A stretch of DNA of 21,608 nucleotides from CAXBYZ01 sp963980215 (GTDB lineage Bacteria; Patescibacteriota; Microgenomatia; UBA1400; CG1-02-47-37), in assembly GCA_963980215.1 (NCBI GenBank), contig CAXBYZ010000011.1, positions 1-21,608 of the forward strand, given 5' to 3'. Made by a program: the position numbers and the translations under genes. The notes under the pieces were generated by a model. It was not told where the DNA came from. It saw nothing but the letters and a program-made list of their open reading frames with translations, and searched no databases. Positions within the stretch are counted from its first letter, which is position 1. Each line of letters opens with the position of its first letter. This document shows positions 6,315-14,852 of this stretch, piece by piece.

Positions 6315-7340
6315 TTACTTTAAAAAGTAGTAGCTTTTCTTGGTTTTGCCGGCTTTTTGAAGAAAACCCTTCTCTACTAAAGCTCTTAGTAAGTTGTGGG
6401 CTTGTTGGCGAGAAACCTTTAGTTCTTGAGAGATTTCGGTAGAAGTAACCTCTTTTCTTTGCTCGATTATCTTAATAACTAGGCGCTCTTTTTTGGTTGG
6501 CCTTTCCTCGACTTTGAGTTTAAATAAGGCGTTTTCAACCCGAGATAGGGCGGCTTGAAGGGAGTACATGACTCCTTCTGAAAAGTACTCGAGCCACTCG
6601 GTTTTGTCCCCTGAGTCAGCGGTGTGGAGCTTGTCTGAGTACATCATTCTATCGATGTCGTAGTAGTCGTCTAAGACAAAGTATTTATTGATAAAGTAGT
6701 TGCTTTTGAGAAAGACTAGAGCTGTAAGGAGTCTACAGACACGGCCGTTACCATCTACAAATGGGTGAATGTAGACGAAGTGATGATGAAAAATGCCGGT
6801 TTTAATAGCGATAGGGAGATCTTGCTCGTGTTCTAGCCAGATGTATAGCTTTTTTAGCTCTAGCTCAATTTTTGCTCTTTTGTGTGAAGGTGGCTCGTGT
6901 TTAACTTTTAGTTTTGGAAGAGTCTTTAACTGAGATAGGTACTTACCAATAACAACTCTTTCATTTCTAATCTCGCCTTTGATTTGGTCTTTGACACCCT
7001 CCATTAGGTTTTTGTGAATTTCTAGAGTGAGATTTATATCTATGTCTTTTTTGCTTTCTTGGTTTAGGGTTTTTAAGATGTGAAAGTAGTTGCTGACCTC
7101 TTTTTCGTCTCTATTTACTGGGACACGGTCGCTTAGAAGTAGGTTTGTTACCTCTCTTTCAGATAAAGGATTACCCTCGATGCTGTTGCTGACGTAAGCT
7201 GATTGGATTAAGTTGTCTCTCTCGAGGTTTAACTCGAGTTTTTGAGGTATTTTTAGAGACTCTAGTTGACCGTATAGCCTCTCTATTTGAGTGATGTTGG
7301 TTAGCAATGTTTTGGTTAGATCGTACTTTGGTTGAAACAT
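6315..7340 (-). CDS. Fic-domain protein with N-terminal inhibitory helix and C-terminal winged HTH
   Basis: 341 residues from the preferred start. Fic enzymes transfer AMP (or related groups) from a nucleotide to a target protein hydroxyl. The catalytic motif H-P-F-V-D-G-N-G-R (residues 192-200) is intact with the following C-R. An N-terminal S-N-S-I-E-G-N (51-57) matches the (S/T)xxxE(G/N) auto-inhibitory helix, and K-G-E-I-R-N-E-R-V-V-I-G looks like the flap region. The C-terminal ~60 residues read as a winged helix-turn-helix (E-I-S-Q-E-L-K-V-S-R-Q-Q-A-H-N-L-L). The frame extends to ATG 7364, but that lies inside the promoter repeats. ATG 7340 follows TATAAT by 6 bases. No antitoxin gene is adjacent. 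The HTH could bind the repeats in its own promoter (inference). Confidence 0.93.
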   Translation of the reverse strand: MFQPKYDLTKTLLTNITQIERLYGQLESLKIPQKLELNLERDNLIQSAYVSNSIEGNPLSEREVTNLLLSDRVPVNRDEKEVSNYFHILKTLNQESKKDIDINLTLEIHKNLMEGVKDQIKGEIRNERVVIGKYLSQLKTLPKLKVKHEPPSHKRAKIELELKKLYIWLEHEQDLPIAIKTGIFHHHFVYIHPFVDGNGRVCRLLTALVFLKSNYFINKYFVLDDYYDIDRMMYSDKLHTADSGDKTEWLEYFSEGVMYSLQAALSRVENALFKLKVEERPTKKERLVIKIIEQRKEVTSTEISQELKVSRQQAHNLLRALVEKGFLQKAGKTKKSYYFLK

Positions 7341-7346
7341 ATTTAT

Positions 7347-7375
7347 ATTATATCTAATTGTCAAGTAATTGTAAA
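7347..7375 (-). promoter_or_regulatory. Strong promoter of the fic gene, leaderless
   Basis: On the - strand, TTTACA (7375-7370), a 17-base spacer and a perfect TATAAT (7352-7347). The -10 box ends 6 bases before ATG 7340, so the mRNA should begin at or next to the start codon. The -35 lies inside the second of the four tandem repeats. Confidence 0.6.
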
Positions 7376-7402
7376 GGTTATTGTAAAGTTAATTGTAATG
7401 GT
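7356..7402 (+). repeat. Four head-to-tail ~12-bp repeats in the fic-tgt divergent promoter
   Basis: Units start at 7356 (11 bp), 7367, 7379 and 7391 (12 bp each), consensus AATTGTAAAGGT. They abut without spacers and fill the space between the two -10 boxes, overlapping the fic -35 element. They could be an operator array read on one face of the helix, or an expanded short tandem repeat. Confidence 0.7.
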
Positions 7403-7407
7403 ATACT
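7402..7407 (+). promoter_or_regulatory. Putative extended -10 box of tgt
   Basis: TGG followed by TATACT ends 9 bases before ATG 7417. The -35 region falls inside the tandem repeats (TTATTG or TTGTAA). A short leader of at most a few bases is expected. Confidence 0.48.
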
Positions 7408-7416
7408 ACAAGGATT

Positions 7417-8505
7417 ATGAGCAAAAAAACCTTTAAGAGCAGGAATGGCAGTATAAAGCTGCCGATATTTTTCCCAGACGCAACTCGAGCGGTGTTGCGG
7501 ACTTTGGATAGTGAAGATATTAAAGCAACTAAAACACCAGGAATCTTGGTGAATACTTATCACTTGATCACAGAGCTTGGAGAGAAGGTTTTAAAGAAGT
7601 TTGGTGGAGTCAGAGAGTTTATGGATTTTGAAGGTGGGGTTATCTCTGACTCTGGTGGTTTTCAGGTAATGAGTTTGTGCAAAACCCACAATGGTAAAGT
7701 GACAGATAAAGGAGTCAAGTTTAACTTGAGTAAGAATAAGTCGATTTTACTTACGCCTGAGATGTCTATTAGGTACCAGATGCTACTAAAACCTGATATG
7801 TTGGTGGTTTTGGATGACTTTACTATGCCGGGGGCAAGTAAAGAACAAGCTAGAGAAACAGTAGAGAGAACAATTTTGTGGGCAAAGCGATGCAAAGTTG
7901 AGCTTGAGAGGATTTGTAGTAAAAATTCGATAGAAAAGAAAGACAGGCCTTATTTGTTGGCCGTGATTCAAGGTGGATCATTTCAAGATTTGAGAAAAGA
8001 GTGTGCTAAGAGATTGTTAGAGATTGGCTTTGATGGTTATGGTTATGGCGGTTGGCCGATGGATAAAAACAATAAATTTGATTTAAAAAGTGCCAAGACT
8101 ATTGCTAAGGCGTTGCCTAAAGGGACTTTTTTGTATGGTTTGGGCATTGGCAAACCAGAAGATATAGTGGCTTGCACAAAGCTGGGGTTTAATATTTATG
8201 ATTGTGTTTTGCCAACAAGAGATGCCAGGCATGGTAGGTTGTATGTATATAAGGCTAAAACTATGGATAAGATTGATGTAAATAAGAGTAAGTTTTATGA
8301 GTATTTGTCTCCTAAAAAGGGAAGATATACTCATGATGATTCCCCTGTCTCTACTGCTTGCGATTGTTTGCTTTGTAGTAAGTATTCTCGAGCTTACTTG
8401 CATCATTTGTTTAAGATAAAAGATTCTAGTGCCTTGAGACTGGCTACTATTCATAACTTGAGGTTTTACTCGATTCTCATGGAGCGATTGCGAAGTTTGG
8501 TGTGA
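7417..8505 (+). CDS. tgt: Queuine/tRNA-guanine transglycosylase Tgt
   Basis: 362 residues. Tgt exchanges guanine 34 in GUN-anticodon tRNAs (Asp, Asn, His, Tyr) for a 7-deazaguanine base. Key residues are in place: S-D-S-G-G-F-Q (Asp78), Q-G-G (from Gln186), the nucleophile in Y-D-C-V-L-P-T-R (Asp262), and a zinc site C-x-C-x2-C (Cys315, 317, 320) with His346 placed 26 residues later as in known enzymes. The base-binding segment differs from standard bacterial enzymes: G-G-W-P-M-D at 211-216 instead of G-G-L-A-V-G, and L-D-D-F instead of F-D-E-C. The preferred base may therefore differ. No queuosine-synthesis gene is in this window. The 3' end overlaps uvrC tail to tail by 40 bases. Confidence 0.93.
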   Translation: MSKKTFKSRNGSIKLPIFFPDATRAVLRTLDSEDIKATKTPGILVNTYHLITELGEKVLKKFGGVREFMDFEGGVISDSGGFQVMSLCKTHNGKVTDKGVKFNLSKNKSILLTPEMSIRYQMLLKPDMLVVLDDFTMPGASKEQARETVERTILWAKRCKVELERICSKNSIEKKDRPYLLAVIQGGSFQDLRKECAKRLLEIGFDGYGYGGWPMDKNNKFDLKSAKTIAKALPKGTFLYGLGIGKPEDIVACTKLGFNIYDCVLPTRDARHGRLYVYKAKTMDKIDVNKSKFYEYLSPKKGRYTHDDSPVSTACDCLLCSKYSRAYLHHLFKIKDSSALRLATIHNLRFYSILMERLRSLV

Positions 8506-9725
8506 TAGTTTTTGGCGAAGCGGTGTGATTCGTCTCGAAGGTGTTTTAGTAGTTTGGTGGCTGGTTTTTTAGGATTAAGGGTAATTTTTGTAAATTTAAG
8601 TCCACCTGCAGGGATGGACCCCGTAGGTAAGATGAGGCGGTCGGGGTTTTTGGCTATGGAGACCACGGGGATGTTCCAGGGAATGGCTTTTTTACTGGCT
8701 TTTAGTTGAGTAATGCCTCCGTCTATGACTATTAGGTTGGGGATTCCCCACTCCAAGTGTTTAACTCTTCTAGATAATGCCTCGTTTAGCATTTTGGGGT
8801 CATTGGGAGTGTTTAGAGACTTGATTTTAAAGATTCTATAGTCCTTCTTTGAGGGTTTGGCGTTTTTGAAAACCACCATAGAGGCGGTGGCTTGTTTTCC
8901 CTCTAGATTGCTGATGTCGTAGGCTTCAATGTGATTTAAGGGATATTTTTGTGGCAGAGAGATGTGTTTTTTCATGAGCCTAAGTAACTCGAGTAACTTT
9001 TGGGAAGAGAGATCATCTTCGAGCAAGGGTAGATCGAGATCTACCTTCTTGGGAGCTTTACTTAGAGACTCTAGAACCCTCACCTGATTTCTTAACAAAA
9101 TAGCAGTCTCAAAGTCTTTTTTATCTGAGTTTATTCGTATTTCTTTATATAGATTTTTTAAGATACTTTTCTTTTTGTTTTGTAAAAAAAGTTTAATGTT
9201 ATTAATATTTTTCTTGTAATCTGACTTTGAGATCAAGCCAGAGCATGCACCGGGGCATAAGTTTATGTGAGAGTAAAAACAGGCTTTGTGTTTGGATTGG
9301 TCAAGATTAGTAGCGTTACAGTAAGGAAAGATTTTTCTTAAAAATCTTAGGACTTGCTTGGTTTTAAAACCAGAAGGATAGGGGCCAAACTGGCCTGTTC
9401 TTCCCACTTTAACTTTGGGAAAAGGATCTTTAGAGATGTTGATGTATAGTGGAGATTTATCATCTTTTAGTTGTGAGTTGTAGTGGGGTTGGAAGGTTTT
9501 GATTAACTCGGCTTCAAGAATTAAAGCTTCGAGTTCTGAGTCGGTCGTTTTGAATTTAATCCTCTTGTGCATTGCTACCATCTCTTTGGTTTTTTGAGCC
9601 TGAGAGCCGATGTGTTTGTAGCTGGTAATCCTATTCTTTAGGTTTTTTGCCTTGCCAACGTAGAGAACTTTGTTGTTTTTATTAAGAAACCAGTAGACTC
9701 CTGGTTCTTGAGGAAAATTAGACAT
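8466..9725 (-). CDS. uvrC: Excinuclease ABC subunit C, short form without HhH domain
   Basis: 419 residues. UvrC makes both incisions around a DNA lesion once loaded by UvrB. Seen in order: GIY-YIG nuclease (G-V-Y 9-11, Y-V-G 22-24), cysteines 136, 149, 157 and 161 with the spacing of the UvrC iron-sulfur site, a UVR motif (~200-222), and the RNase H-like nuclease with Asp270 (Y-D-I-S-N), Asp335 (I-D-G-G) and His401 (D-E-S-H-R). The protein ends about 18 residues after that histidine, so the C-terminal tandem helix-hairpin-helix domain of ~610-residue enzymes is missing. The DNA beyond the stop is the tgt gene, so the domain has not been cut off by a nearby frameshift. It overlaps uvrA by 8 bases. 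Confidence 0.95.
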   Translation of the reverse strand: MSNFPQEPGVYWFLNKNNKVLYVGKAKNLKNRITSYKHIGSQAQKTKEMVAMHKRIKFKTTDSELEALILEAELIKTFQPHYNSQLKDDKSPLYINISKDPFPKVKVGRTGQFGPYPSGFKTKQVLRFLRKIFPYCNATNLDQSKHKACFYSHINLCPGACSGLISKSDYKKNINNIKLFLQNKKKSILKNLYKEIRINSDKKDFETAILLRNQVRVLESLSKAPKKVDLDLPLLEDDLSSQKLLELLRLMKKHISLPQKYPLNHIEAYDISNLEGKQATASMVVFKNAKPSKKDYRIFKIKSLNTPNDPKMLNEALSRRVKHLEWGIPNLIVIDGGITQLKASKKAIPWNIPVVSIAKNPDRLILPTGSIPAGGLKFTKITLNPKKPATKLLKHLRDESHRFAKNYHTKLRNRSMRIE

Positions 9726-12633
9726 ATTTCTTTAAGTATTGGCCGGTGTATGAGTTTTTAACTTTACTCACTTCTTTCGGGGTTCCAGTGGCGATAACTT
9801 TCCCGCCATTGTCTCCACCTTCTGGGCCTAGATCGATAATGTGGTCGGCGTTTTTGATGACATCTAGATTGTGTTCGATAACCACGACGGTGTTGTTTTG
9901 GGCAACCAGAGCTTTTAAGACTCCGAGTAGCTTCTTTAAGTCTTCAAAGTGGAGGCCGGTAGTTGGTTCATCTAAAAGGTAGAGGGTGTGACCAAGATTT
10001 TTGATAGATAATTCTTTGGCTAGTTTAACTCTTTGGGCTTCCCCACCTGAGAGGGTCGGAGCTGGTTGACCTAACTCGATATAGCCTAGGCCGACTTGTT
10101 TTAAGGTAATTAATTTGTTGTGGATTGGGGAAAACTTGGGAAAGAATTTTTCAGCTTCGTCGACAGTCATGTTTAAAACTTCGGAGATGTTTTTTCCATC
10201 TAGTTTAACTTCCAAGGTTTGGGAGTTGTATCTATCTCCTTTACAGACCTCGCAGGTGATGTAGACGTCCGGCATAAACTGCATCTCTATCTTGACTTGG
10301 CCTTCGCCTTGGCAGGATTCACAACGGCCTCCTTTGACATTAAAACTAAACCTGCCTGGTTTAAAGCCGTGGATCTTGGCGTCTTTGGTAAGGGTAAATA
10401 GTTGGCGAATGTAGTCAAAAGCCTTGGTGTAGGTAGCCGGATTACTTCTCGGGGTTCTACCGATTGGACTTTGATCAATTAAAGTGACTTTATTTAGAGA
10501 TTCATAGCCTGAAATTGTTTTGTAGTTATCTTTTATTTCTATATTTTGGTAGTTGAGTTTGTTTTTAACTGCTTTAAAGATGGTGTCGTGAATGAGGGTA
10601 GATTTACCAGAGCCGGAAACTCCGGTGACTACTATAAATTTACCTAGAGGAAGTTCTATATCTAAATTTTTTAAGTTGTGTTGAGTGCAACCAGTAATTT
10701 TTAATGGAGGGTAATTAGATTGGCTTTTTGTTTGGTAGCTAGCTTTGATTTTTTTGCTACCCTTTAAGTATTTGCCGGTCAGAGAGTCTGAGTTGGCCAT
10801 GACTTGCTTTGGAGTGCCGGCGGCCACTACCTTACCACCTTGTTTACCAGCAAGAGGGCCAAAGTCGACTAGGTAGTCGCTTTGAAGCATGATCTCTTGG
10901 TCGTGCTCGACCACGATGATGCTGTTACCTAAGTTTTTCAAGTTCTTTAGGGTTTTTATTAAGCGATGATTATCTCTTTGGTGTAAACCAATTGAAGGTT
11001 CATCAAGGATGTATAAGACGCCGGTAAGGCCAGTGCCAATTTGTGAAGCCAGACGAATTCTTTGGGCCTCGCCACCAGCTAGTGTGCCGGCTTTTCTAGA
11101 TAAAGAAAGATAGTCTAGGCCAACCGAGATCAAGAAGTTTAGTCTTTGTTTAATTTCTTTGATGATAAGCTTACCAATTTCTTGTTCCTTTTTATTTAGG
11201 GGTGTTTTGTCAGAAGAAAGATTGGCAACAAAGACGTAAGTATCTTTGATGCTTAGCTCTGTTAATTCACTGATGTTTAGTTTGTCTAGAGAGACCGAGA
11301 GAGATTCTGGTTTGAGGCGTTTGCCCAGACAGTCTGGGCAAAGTTTTTTGGTCATAAACTTGCCGATCTCGGTGCGCATGTAGTCTGACTGAGTTTCTTG
11401 GTAACGTCGCTCGAGGTTGTTGATAATCCCTTCGTACTTGGTAGTAAAACCGGTAATTTTCCCAACGGAGTTGTCTCCAGTTACATTTAGGGTCTTATCT
11501 GAGCCAAGCAGGAGAGCTTTTTTAACCTTAGTTGGTAGTTCTTTCCATGGAGTTTTTAGATCAGAGTTTAGCTCTTTTAATAAGGTTTGAATGATCCTAG
11601 TGTGCCAAGAGTCTCTGGAAAATTGGCTAGCAAATGGAATGATGCAACCTTCAGATATAGTTAAGTTTGGGGCGATGATTTTATCTTTGTCTACAGCTAG
11701 CAGAGTACCCAAGCCAGTGCAGGTTGGGCAAGCTCCATGAGGTGAGTTAAATGAAAAGATTCTAGGTTCTATTTCGGGCAAGCTGAGATTACATTTTTCG
11801 CATGCAAAATTTTCAGAAAATAGATAGTCCTTGGTTTGTTTGGGATTATCTGGAAAGACTAAAGATGAGTCGTTGATTTGAGTTAAGATGGCTAGTCCAT
11901 TCGAGAGTTTTAGAGAGGTTTCCAGAGAAGTGGTGATTCTATTTTTTAAGTAGTTGACTTCTTTTTGGTCACGACTTTGGGTTTTACTAAATGTAATTCT
12001 TTCGATAACAGCTTCGATGTTGTGACGATTTGTTTTGATCAAGACAATACCTTGGTCTAGATTAATTATCTGGCCATCGATTCTGACTCTTTGAACCCCT
12101 TTTGATTTTAGGTTTTTAAGTAAGTCTTGAAACTCACCTTTTTTGTCTCTAATAATCGGACTTAAGATCAAGAAACGCGAAGGTTTAGCTTCAACTTTAT
12201 CTAAGATTTTTTTGTAGATTTGATCAACAATTTGGTCTAGAGATTGTGAGGAAATTTCCTGGCCACACTTGGGACAGTGGGGTCGGCCAATTCTGGCGTA
12301 AAGAAGTCTAAAGTAGTCGTAGATTTCAGTAATGGTACCGACTGTTGACCTTGGGTTGTGAGAGGTAGTTTTTTGATCGATGGCAATAGCTGGTGACAGA
12401 CCCTCGATAGAGTCGATGTCTGGTTTACCCATGATGCCCAAAAACTGTCTAGCGTATGAGCTTAGAGATTCAACGTATCTTCTTTGGCCTTCAGCATAGA
12501 TGGTGTCAAAAGCCAGAGATGACTTGCCGGAACCAGAAAGACCGGTAAAAACGATTAGTTGGTTTTTAGGTAGATCCAAGGAGATGTTTTTTAGGTTGTG
12601 TTGGCGAGCGCCTTTTATTTTAATTTGATTCAT
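9718..12633 (-). CDS. uvrA: Excinuclease ABC subunit A
   Basis: 971 residues, a little longer than the usual ~940. UvrA dimers find damage and load UvrB. Two ABC ATPase modules are visible. The first has Walker A G-L-S-G-S-G-K-S-S near residue 31 and signature L-A-G-G-E-A-Q-R. The second has G-V-S-G-S-G-K-S-T and L-S-G-G-E-A-Q-R. Zinc-binding C-x2-C pairs occur at C-P-K-C, C-E-K-C/C-P-T-C, C-P-D-C and C-E-S-C/C-E-V-C. The UvrB-binding region follows the first ATPase start. Its ATG overlaps the uvrB stop (ATGA) and its end overlaps the uvrC start, so the three proteins are made from one tightly coupled message. Confidence 0.97.
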   Translation of the reverse strand: MNQIKIKGARQHNLKNISLDLPKNQLIVFTGLSGSGKSSLAFDTIYAEGQRRYVESLSSYARQFLGIMGKPDIDSIEGLSPAIAIDQKTTSHNPRSTVGTITEIYDYFRLLYARIGRPHCPKCGQEISSQSLDQIVDQIYKKILDKVEAKPSRFLILSPIIRDKKGEFQDLLKNLKSKGVQRVRIDGQIINLDQGIVLIKTNRHNIEAVIERITFSKTQSRDQKEVNYLKNRITTSLETSLKLSNGLAILTQINDSSLVFPDNPKQTKDYLFSENFACEKCNLSLPEIEPRIFSFNSPHGACPTCTGLGTLLAVDKDKIIAPNLTISEGCIIPFASQFSRDSWHTRIIQTLLKELNSDLKTPWKELPTKVKKALLLGSDKTLNVTGDNSVGKITGFTTKYEGIINNLERRYQETQSDYMRTEIGKFMTKKLCPDCLGKRLKPESLSVSLDKLNISELTELSIKDTYVFVANLSSDKTPLNKKEQEIGKLIIKEIKQRLNFLISVGLDYLSLSRKAGTLAGGEAQRIRLASQIGTGLTGVLYILDEPSIGLHQRDNHRLIKTLKNLKNLGNSIIVVEHDQEIMLQSDYLVDFGPLAGKQGGKVVAAGTPKQVMANSDSLTGKYLKGSKKIKASYQTKSQSNYPPLKITGCTQHNLKNLDIELPLGKFIVVTGVSGSGKSTLIHDTIFKAVKNKLNYQNIEIKDNYKTISGYESLNKVTLIDQSPIGRTPRSNPATYTKAFDYIRQLFTLTKDAKIHGFKPGRFSFNVKGGRCESCQGEGQVKIEMQFMPDVYITCEVCKGDRYNSQTLEVKLDGKNISEVLNMTVDEAEKFFPKFSPIHNKLITLKQVGLGYIELGQPAPTLSGGEAQRVKLAKELSIKNLGHTLYLLDEPTTGLHFEDLKKLLGVLKALVAQNNTVVVIEHNLDVIKNADHIIDLGPEGGDNGGKVIATGTPKEVSKVKNSYTGQYLKKYV

Positions 12634-14672
12634 AAAGCTTCTATCAGATCGCGAATTTTTATAGCTTCCTCAAAGTCCATTGCTTTCGCAGCTTCTCGCA
12701 TTTTTTTGTTTAACTTGAATATTAGCTTGGTTTTATCTGATGCAGTCAAAGAGTCTGATTTAAAGTTTTTTAGATCCAAGGTGATGTTTTTATCGATAGT
12801 GATGATGTTGTTTGGTAAAGGAGTTTTATCCTCTCTTTTAATGAGTTGTTTTCTGATGGGCTTGTGGATAGATACTGGAGTAATTTGGTTATCTTGATTG
12901 TACTTAATTTGAATATTTTTTCGTCTTTTAATTTCTTTGATAGCTTTTTTCATAGCATCAGAAGTTTTGTCGGCGTACATGATGACTTGCCCATTTTGGT
13001 GTCTGGCAGCTCGACCCATGGTTTGAATTAAGGAGGTTGTGGATCGCAAGAAGCCTTGTTTGTCTGCGTCGAGGATAGCCACTAAACTGACCTCGGGAAG
13101 GTCGAGGCCTTCACGAAGTAAGTTAATTCCGACTAGGACATCGTAGACTCCTTTTCTCAAGTCCGCTAAAATTTCTGATCGGTCTAGAGTGTCTATATCT
13201 GAGTGAAGGTAGGCTACTTTTATGTTAGTTTTTTTGGAATTTTCGTTTAAGTACTCGGTGAGTGACTCGGCCATTTTCTTGGTTAGAGTGGTGACTAGAG
13301 TACGCTCTTTCTTCTTGATTCTCTTTAGGATCTCTAGGTTTAAGTCTTTGATCTGGTTTTTACTTGGTTTGATGATGATTTCTGGGTCGAGTAAGCCGGT
13401 GGGTCTAACTAGTTGCTCAACTATTCCCCCAGATAAACTGATCTCTTCTTGGTTTGGGGTAGCGGAAGTGTAGATAACTTGGTCTTGGCGTCGATTAAAC
13501 TCGGTGCTGGTCAATGGTCTGTTATCTAGAGCACTTGGAAGTCTAAATCCAAAGTCGATGAGAGTCTTTTTTCTAGATTGGTCACCACGATACATGCCTC
13601 TGATCTGAGGAACGGTGATGTGAGACTCATCGATAATTGTTAGGAAACCATCAGATTTATTGACTTTAGCGTTTAGTTTAAAGTAGTCAAGGAGAGTGTA
13701 GGGTGGTTCGCCAGGGTTACGGCCATCGAAGTACCTTGAGTAGTTCTCGATGCCGTTAACAAAACCTAGTTTTTGGATCATGTCGATGTCGTTGGTTACT
13801 TTTTGTTCAATTCGGTAGGCCTCAACAATCTGGTTTTTATCTTTGAAGTACTTAACTCTTGCCTTTAAATCTTTTTTGATTTGATTGATTGAAGATTGTT
13901 GAGTTAAGGGATTAGTCATGTAGTGTTTAGCTGGGTAGATAACTTCTTTGGGGATTCTACCTGGATTACTTTCAAGTTTTTCAAGGGTAACAGGATTAAC
14001 TCGACTTAAAGCTTCGATCTGGTTATCTAACATTTCTATCTTAACAACGTGATCGGTGTAGGCTGGCCAGAGTAGGATGACGTCCCCTTTTAGCTGAAAA
14101 GTGCCTCTTCTTAGCTCAAATGGACTGTTTTCGTACTGGAGGTCTGTAAGACGAGATAAAATTGCCTGTTTGTCTACAAGTTGGCCTTGGATTAACTCTA
14201 GGATGTAGCGACCGTATTCTAAGGGTGAGCCGAGGTTGTAGATACAAGAGACCGAGGCTATGACGATAATATCTGGGCGAGTCAGTAAGTGGGTGGTTGA
14301 GGAGAGTCTTAGTTTGTCGATTTCATCATTGATGTTGGTTTCTTTTTCGATGTAGGTATCTGATGAAGGGATGTAGGCTTCGGGTTGGTAGTAGTCGTAG
14401 TAGGAAACAAAGTAGGAAACAGCATTCTCGGGAAAGAAGTCACGAAACTCTTGGTAGAGTTGGGCTCCCAAAGTCTTGTTGTGGGAGATGATTAAGGTTG
14501 GTTTTTGGACGGCTTGAATAACGTTGGCCATGGTAAAAGTTTTACCACTACCAGTAACTCCTAGGAGAGTTTGGTGTTTTTTGTGGTTTTTAACTCCATT
14601 AACCAGCTTGGAAATAGCCTGAGGTTGATCTCCCGTAGGCTTAAATTTACTTTTAAGGTTGAATTTTGGCAT
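12630..14672 (-). CDS. uvrB: Excinuclease ABC subunit B
   Basis: 680 residues, normal size. UvrB is the helicase-like damage verifier that receives DNA from UvrA and recruits UvrC. Walker A G-V-T-G-S-G-K-T is near residue 41. The damage-probing beta-hairpin region (Y-Y-D-Y-Y-Q-P-E-A-Y-I-P) and the D-E-S-H motif follow. Then come the second helicase domain (I-N-L-L-R-E-G-L-D-L-P-E) and a C-terminal UVR domain (K-A-M-D-F-E-E-A-I-K-I-R-D). An ATG two codons earlier (14678) lies only 2 bases after the -10 box and so would not be transcribed from it. I prefer ATG 14672. It is the first gene of uvrB-uvrA-uvrC. Confidence 0.97.
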   Translation of the reverse strand: MPKFNLKSKFKPTGDQPQAISKLVNGVKNHKKHQTLLGVTGSGKTFTMANVIQAVQKPTLIISHNKTLGAQLYQEFRDFFPENAVSYFVSYYDYYQPEAYIPSSDTYIEKETNINDEIDKLRLSSTTHLLTRPDIIVIASVSCIYNLGSPLEYGRYILELIQGQLVDKQAILSRLTDLQYENSPFELRRGTFQLKGDVILLWPAYTDHVVKIEMLDNQIEALSRVNPVTLEKLESNPGRIPKEVIYPAKHYMTNPLTQQSSINQIKKDLKARVKYFKDKNQIVEAYRIEQKVTNDIDMIQKLGFVNGIENYSRYFDGRNPGEPPYTLLDYFKLNAKVNKSDGFLTIIDESHITVPQIRGMYRGDQSRKKTLIDFGFRLPSALDNRPLTSTEFNRRQDQVIYTSATPNQEEISLSGGIVEQLVRPTGLLDPEIIIKPSKNQIKDLNLEILKRIKKKERTLVTTLTKKMAESLTEYLNENSKKTNIKVAYLHSDIDTLDRSEILADLRKGVYDVLVGINLLREGLDLPEVSLVAILDADKQGFLRSTTSLIQTMGRAARHQNGQVIMYADKTSDAMKKAIKEIKRRKNIQIKYNQDNQITPVSIHKPIRKQLIKREDKTPLPNNIITIDKNITLDLKNFKSDSLTASDKTKLIFKLNKKMREAAKAMDFEEAIKIRDLIEAL

Positions 14673-14680
14673 AACCATCC

Positions 14681-14686
14681 ATTTTA
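14681..14686 (-). promoter_or_regulatory. Putative -10 box of the uvrBAC operon
   Basis: TAAAAT on the - strand ends 8 bases before ATG 14672. The -35 is weak. It is back to back with the tRNA-Arg promoter at 14725. I see no clear LexA operator. Confidence 0.42.
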
Positions 14687-14724
14687 ACCGATTTTGAGCG
14701 ATGTTAGTAGGGTCGAATGGATGG

Positions 14725-14730
14725 TATAAT
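14725..14730 (+). promoter_or_regulatory. Extended -10 promoter of tRNA-Arg(TCG)
   Basis: TGG followed by a perfect TATAAT ends 9 bases before the tRNA, leaving room for only a few bases of 5' leader. The -35 is weak. Confidence 0.55.
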
Positions 14731-14739
14731 CAAGGACAA

Positions 14740-14812
14740 GCACCTGTGGCTCAATGGATAGAGTACTCCGCTTCGGACGGAGGGGTTGGGGGTTCGAGTC
14801 CCTCCAGGTGCA
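14740..14812 (+). tRNA. trnR: tRNA-Arg (TCG)
   Basis: Acceptor GCACCTG (14740-14746) pairs with CAGGTGC (14805-14811). Anticodon stem CTCCG/CGGAG is at 14766-14770/14778-14782, with loop CTTCGGA and anticodon TCG. The discriminator is A14812. No CCA is encoded. It borders the duplicated region but is separated from it by a hairpin terminator, and no tRNA fragment is duplicated. Confidence 0.95.
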
Positions 14813-14825
14813 CAAAATACTATAA

Positions 14826-14852
14826 AACCTTCAAGGACAGTCCTTGAAGGTT
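14826..14852 (-). terminator. Hairpin terminator at the end of the - strand operon
   Basis: A perfect 12-base inverted repeat (14826-14837 with 14841-14852) around a 3-base loop. On the - strand a T-rich tail (TTTTATAGTATTTT) follows. The stop codon of the outer solute-binding gene copy sits at its edge. This is presumably the original terminator of the 20566-16754 operon, now 1.9 kb from the intact gene. On the + strand it also follows tRNA-Arg but lacks a T tract. Confidence 0.7.

Noticed and set aside
6315..7340. Fic toxin-antitoxin pair
   Set aside because: The inhibitory helix is inside the protein itself and no small antitoxin gene is adjacent.
7356..7402. CRISPR array
   Set aside because: The 12-bp units abut without spacers, and no cas gene is present.
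14740..14852. tRNA-Arg as an integration site for the island
   Set aside because: No part of the tRNA is repeated. The repeat is the protein gene's 3' end and starts beyond the terminator hairpin.
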